A model generated the notes under the pieces. The model had not been told where the DNA came from, did no database searches, and saw only the letters and a list, made by a program, of their open reading frames with translations. DNA of 7,442 bases, taken from NCBI GenBank assembly GCA_016780605.1, contig JADHLS010000241.1, positions 1-7,442 on the forward strand, written 5' to 3'. The translations under genes and the position numbers were made by a program. Each line of letters starts with the position of its first letter. Within the stretch, counting starts at the first letter, position 1. Shown piece after piece: positions 5,280 to 7,442 of this stretch. Source of the stretch: Reyranella sp. (GTDB lineage: Bacteria; Pseudomonadota; Alphaproteobacteria; Reyranellales; Reyranellaceae).

Positions 5280-5297
5280 CATAGGAATTCCATAGGA
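5280..5297. promoter_or_regulatory. Box E: perfect direct-repeat site before kup
   Basis: The plus strand reads CATAGGA-ATTC-CATAGGA, 14/14, with the 11-bp period. It ends 100 bp before the kup ATG. Its orientation relative to kup is the reverse of that at kdp and the porin, and equals box D before the 105-aa gene. It could act on kup from a distance or on a leftward transcript through the 5128-5279 region. Confidence 0.7.
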
Positions 5298-5337
5298 TTA
5301 TGACGCCTTGGCGTAGTCGGAGCCGAAAAATTACGCG

Positions 5338-5366
5338 TTGACCACCGACGTTGGCGGAGCAATATC
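5338..5366 (+). promoter_or_regulatory. Weak sigma70-like promoter match before kup
   Basis: TTGACC at 5338-5343 is followed, after a 17-bp spacer, by AATATC at 5361-5366. The -35 is good (5 of 6) but the -10 matches TATAAT at only 3 of 6. It begins 40 bp after box E ends, so an activator at box E would sit upstream of the polymerase. Transcription would begin near 5373, leaving a leader of about 25 nt. Confidence 0.25.
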
Positions 5367-5397
5367 CCGGCCGTCCTGACGGGAGTGCGCCGGAGTA

Positions 5398-7293
5398 ATG
5401 TCCGCTACTGTAGCGACCGCGCAGCCGAGCGATCGAAAGCGCACGGCTGCCCTTACGTTGGCTGCACTGGGTGTCGTGTTCGGCGACATCGGTACCAGCC
5501 CGCTCTACACGGTCAAGGAATGTTTCAGCGAGTTTACAGGCTTGCAGCCCACGCACGAGAACGTGGTCGGCATCCTGTCGCTGATCACCTGGGCGCTGAT
5601 CATCATCGTCACCCTGAAATACGTCGTCGTCGTCATGCGCGCCGACAATCGGGGCGAGGGCGGCGTGCTCGCCCTGATGGCCTTGGTCTCGCGCCAGCCG
5701 GCGATCAATCCACGGCGGCGCCGCTTCTATCTGATGATCGGCGTGCTGGGCGCCGCCCTGTTCTACGGCGACTGCCTGCTCACGCCCGCCATCTCGGTGC
5801 TGAGCGCCGTCGAGGGTCTCAAGGTCGCGACGCCGGCTCTTGACCCGGTGGTGCTGCCGATTTCGATCGGCGTGCTGGTGGCCCTGTTTGCCGTCCAGCG
5901 CTTCGGCACGGCAGGCGTCGGCGGGTGGTTCGGGCCGATCACGCTCGTCTGGTTCATCGTCATATTCGTGCTGGGCCTCCGGCAGATCGTCGACGCGCCG
6001 CAGGTGCTGTGGGCCTTCCTGCCCCACCACGCGATCAGCTTTGCGCTCAGCCACGGCATCGTGACCCTGTTCGCCCTCGGCGCGGTGACCCTGGCGGTGA
6101 CCGGTGCGGAAGCCCTCTACGCCGACATGGGCCATTTCGGCCGCACGCCGATCCGCCGCGCTTGGCTGTGGCTGGTGCTGCCGGCGCTGCTCGCCAACTA
6201 CTACGGCCAGGGCGCGCTCTTGCTGTCGGATGCCACAGCGATCGACAATCCCTTCTTCCGGCTGGCACCGGACTGGGCGCTCTATCCGCTGGTGGTGCTC
6301 GCCACGATCGCCACGGTGATCGCCTCGCAGGCCACCATCTCGGGCGCCTTCTCGATGGCGCAGCAGTCGGCCCTGTTGGGCTTGAGTGCCCGCATCCGGG
6401 TCGAGCACACCTCGGAGAGCGAGTTCGGCCAGATCTACGTGCCCGCCGTCAACTGGCTGCTGCTGGCCGGCGTGATCGCGCTGGTGATGTTCTTCAAGAA
6501 TTCGACCAACCTCGCCGCCGCCTACGGCATCGCCGTCACCGGCACCATGCTGGTCACGACCATCCTGGTGTTTGCGCTAGCGGTGCGCGGCTGGAAGTGG
6601 CCGTGGGCGCTCGCCATTCCGGTGTTCTCACTCTTCCTCGTGGTCGATGGTACGCTGTTCACGGCCAACATGATGAAGTTCCACGAGGGCGGCTGGGCGC
6701 CGATCGCCATCGCGCTCGCGATCTTCACCACCATGTTCACCTGGATGAAGGGCCGCGCTGCCGGCATTGCCGTCGAGAAGGAAGGTGCGCTCCCCATCGA
6801 GGACCTGATCGCCAGCATCAGTCCCGGCCGCGTACATCGCCCGCAGGGCACGGCGGTGTACCTCACGGCCTTCTCGGGCAACGCGCCGGGCTGCCTGCTG
6901 CACAATCTCAAGCACAACGAGGTGGTGCATGAGCACGTGGTCCTGCTGACCATCGAGGTCGGCAACGAGCCTTACGTGACGGCCAGCCAGAGGGCCGAGG
7001 TCGGCCATCTCGGCAAGGGCTTCCACCGGGTCGTGCTGCATTACGGCTTCATGGAGCAGCCCGACGTGCCGCGTGATCTTGCGCCGCTGGCCGACCGCGG
7101 CATTCCCATGGACCCCATGCGGACCTCCTATTTCATCGGCCGCAATGCCTATGTCGGCGCCACGCGCACCGTGCTGCCACGCTGGCAGCAGAAGCTCTTC
7201 CTGGTGCTGTCCCGCTTCGCCGTGAGCGCCTCCGACTTCTTCGGCCTCCCCGCCAACCGCACCGTCGAGCTCGGCAGCCGCATCGAGGTGTGA
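5398..7293 (+). CDS. kup: Kup (Trk D) low-affinity K+ uptake symporter, complete (631 aa)
   Basis: Kup proteins take up K+ across the inner membrane, probably with H+. The 631-residue length fits the family (E. coli Kup is 622). The N-terminus has the family signature GVVFGDIGTSPLYT (25-38). Further landmarks are GAEALYADMGHFGR (236-249) and NYYGQGALLL (267-276), all typical of KUP/HAK/KT transporters. About twelve hydrophobic segments run to around residue 450. A more polar cytoplasmic C-terminal domain follows, starting near W-M-K-G-R and ending V-E-L-G-S-R-I-E-V. The ATG at 5398 is the first in-frame start and has CGGAG very close and GGGAG twelve bases upstream, so initiation may be modest. 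Box E lies 100 bp upstream, and a second kup begins 83 bp downstream. No frameshift or missing motif is seen. Confidence 0.96.
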   Translation: MSATVATAQPSDRKRTAALTLAALGVVFGDIGTSPLYTVKECFSEFTGLQPTHENVVGILSLITWALIIIVTLKYVVVVMRADNRGEGGVLALMALVSRQPAINPRRRRFYLMIGVLGAALFYGDCLLTPAISVLSAVEGLKVATPALDPVVLPISIGVLVALFAVQRFGTAGVGGWFGPITLVWFIVIFVLGLRQIVDAPQVLWAFLPHHAISFALSHGIVTLFALGAVTLAVTGAEALYADMGHFGRTPIRRAWLWLVLPALLANYYGQGALLLSDATAIDNPFFRLAPDWALYPLVVLATIATVIASQATISGAFSMAQQSALLGLSARIRVEHTSESEFGQIYVPAVNWLLLAGVIALVMFFKNSTNLAAAYGIAVTGTMLVTTILVFALAVRGWKWPWALAIPVFSLFLVVDGTLFTANMMKFHEGGWAPIAIALAIFTTMFTWMKGRAAGIAVEKEGALPIEDLIASISPGRVHRPQGTAVYLTAFSGNAPGCLLHNLKHNEVVHEHVVLLTIEVGNEPYVTASQRAEVGHLGKGFHRVVLHYGFMEQPDVPRDLAPLADRGIPMDPMRTSYFIGRNAYVGATRTVLPRWQQKLFLVLSRFAVSASDFFGLPANRTVELGSRIEV

Positions 7294-7308
7294 GCGGCAT
7301 TTCCTTTT

Positions 7309-7329
7309 CTCCCCCGTATGACGGGGGAG
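7309..7329 (+). repeat. 9-bp-stem hairpin in the kup-kup spacer, with a second copy of one arm
   Basis: CTCCCCCGT (7309-7317) pairs perfectly with ACGGGGGAG (7321-7329) across a 3-nt ATG loop. The same ACGGGGGAG recurs at 7357-7365, so the left arm could pair with either copy. No T run follows, so it is not a classic terminator. The second pairing would end just before the ribosome binding site of the second kup. Confidence 0.55.
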
Positions 7330-7376
7330 GAGAATGAATTAGAGTCGTCGCGCTGAACGGGGGAGTTAAAGGCGAC

Positions 7377-7442
7377 ATGAGCACGATGGCCGCGACGCGG
7401 CCTGCCGGCCGCAAGCGGCAAGCCGGCTTGACGCTGGCCGCG
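7377..7442 (+). CDS. Second Kup-family K+ symporter, first 22 codons (runs off right edge)
   Basis: The ATG at 7377 follows an AAAGGCG ribosome binding site and opens a frame to the window end: MSTMAATRPAGRKRQAGLTL plus A-A. R-K-R-Q-A-G-L-T-L-A-A matches R-K-R-T-A-A-L-T-L-A-A (residues 13-23) of the complete Kup just upstream at 9 of 11 positions, directly before the place where the GDIGTSPLY signature would follow. It is therefore very likely a paralogue in tandem, in the same orientation, with an 83-bp gap and no clear terminator between them, so probably co-transcribed. An internal ATG at codon 4 is an alternative start. The identification rests on a short stretch, but the match and the context are strong. 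Confidence 0.85.
   Translation, partial: MSTMAATRPAGRKRQAGLTLAA

Larger units (their letters stand above)
4817..5397. other. 581-bp region between divergent porin and kup with no confident gene
   Basis: This region separates the porin gene (minus) from kup (plus). It holds two pairs of direct-repeat boxes (4873-4890 and 4906-4923 near the porin; 5217-5234 and 5280-5297 nearer kup), the weak promoter match at 5338-5366 and the doubtful 119-aa frame. Apart from these I see nothing: no tRNA, no riboswitch fold that I can recognise, and no transposon remnant. Its length is unusual for such gene-dense DNA. Confidence 0.6.

Noticed and set aside
5257..6408. 383-residue minus-strand open frame opposite kup
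   Set aside because: Its low-complexity H/R/Q/D-rich product is the antisense shadow of the certain kup gene.
7294..7376. Classic terminator between the two kup genes
   Set aside because: The hairpin at 7309-7329 has no T run after it, and the spacing suits an operon.

Overview
The window is a potassium-uptake island from a GC-rich Gram-negative bacterium. Alphaproteobacteria (Rhizobiales or Rhodospirillales type) is the best guess. The reasons are the GC-rich third codon positions, the relatedness of the OmpL-like porin to rhizobial homologues as I remember them, and a long GATCAGAT-type intergenic palindrome of a kind I associate with that class. The genus cannot be resolved from the sequence.

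Layout, left to right. (1) 1-1019, minus strand: the promoter-proximal end of the kdp operon, read right to left as a 58-aa one-helix protein, a 27-aa one-helix protein, kdpF (29 aa) and the first 203 codons of kdpA, which runs off the left edge. (2) 1129-1209, minus strand: a separate 26-aa membrane microprotein with a strong ribosome binding site. (3) 1504-2373, plus strand: a 289-aa exported beta-barrel protein of the Phenol_MetA_deg/'transporter' type. (4) 2582-2899, plus strand: a 105-aa exported protein of unknown function. (5) 2913-3027: a perfect 46-bp palindrome and a 13-bp-stem hairpin between convergent genes. (6) 3029-4816, minus strand: a 595-aa OmpL-like (BBP2-type) porin. (7) 4817-5397: a long intergenic region with only a doubtful 119-aa ORF but several regulatory repeats. 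(8) 5398-7293, plus strand: kup, complete. (9) 7377-7442, plus strand: the first 22 codons of a second kup.

The most interesting signal is a two-part direct repeat with an 11-bp period, CATAGGA-N4-CATAGGA. It is perfect (14/14) at 1079-1096, 4906-4923 and 5280-5297. It is near-perfect at 1278-1295 (12/14), 2442-2459 (12/14) and 1439-1456 (11/14), with two weaker companions at 4873-4890 and 5217-5234. Every copy lies outside the confident genes, and every transcription unit that starts in the window has one upstream, except the second kup, which follows the first closely. The spacers differ between copies, so these look like protein-binding sites and not a duplicated element. The 7+4+7 geometry is that of PhoB/OmpR-family response regulators. 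KdpE, normally encoded downstream of kdpABC and so outside this window, is the obvious candidate. The inferred system is one K+-responsive regulon joining outer-membrane entry (two beta-barrel proteins), inner-membrane uptake (Kdp ATPase and two Kup symporters), and several tiny membrane or exported proteins of unknown role. No tRNA, rRNA, CRISPR array or transposase gene was seen.
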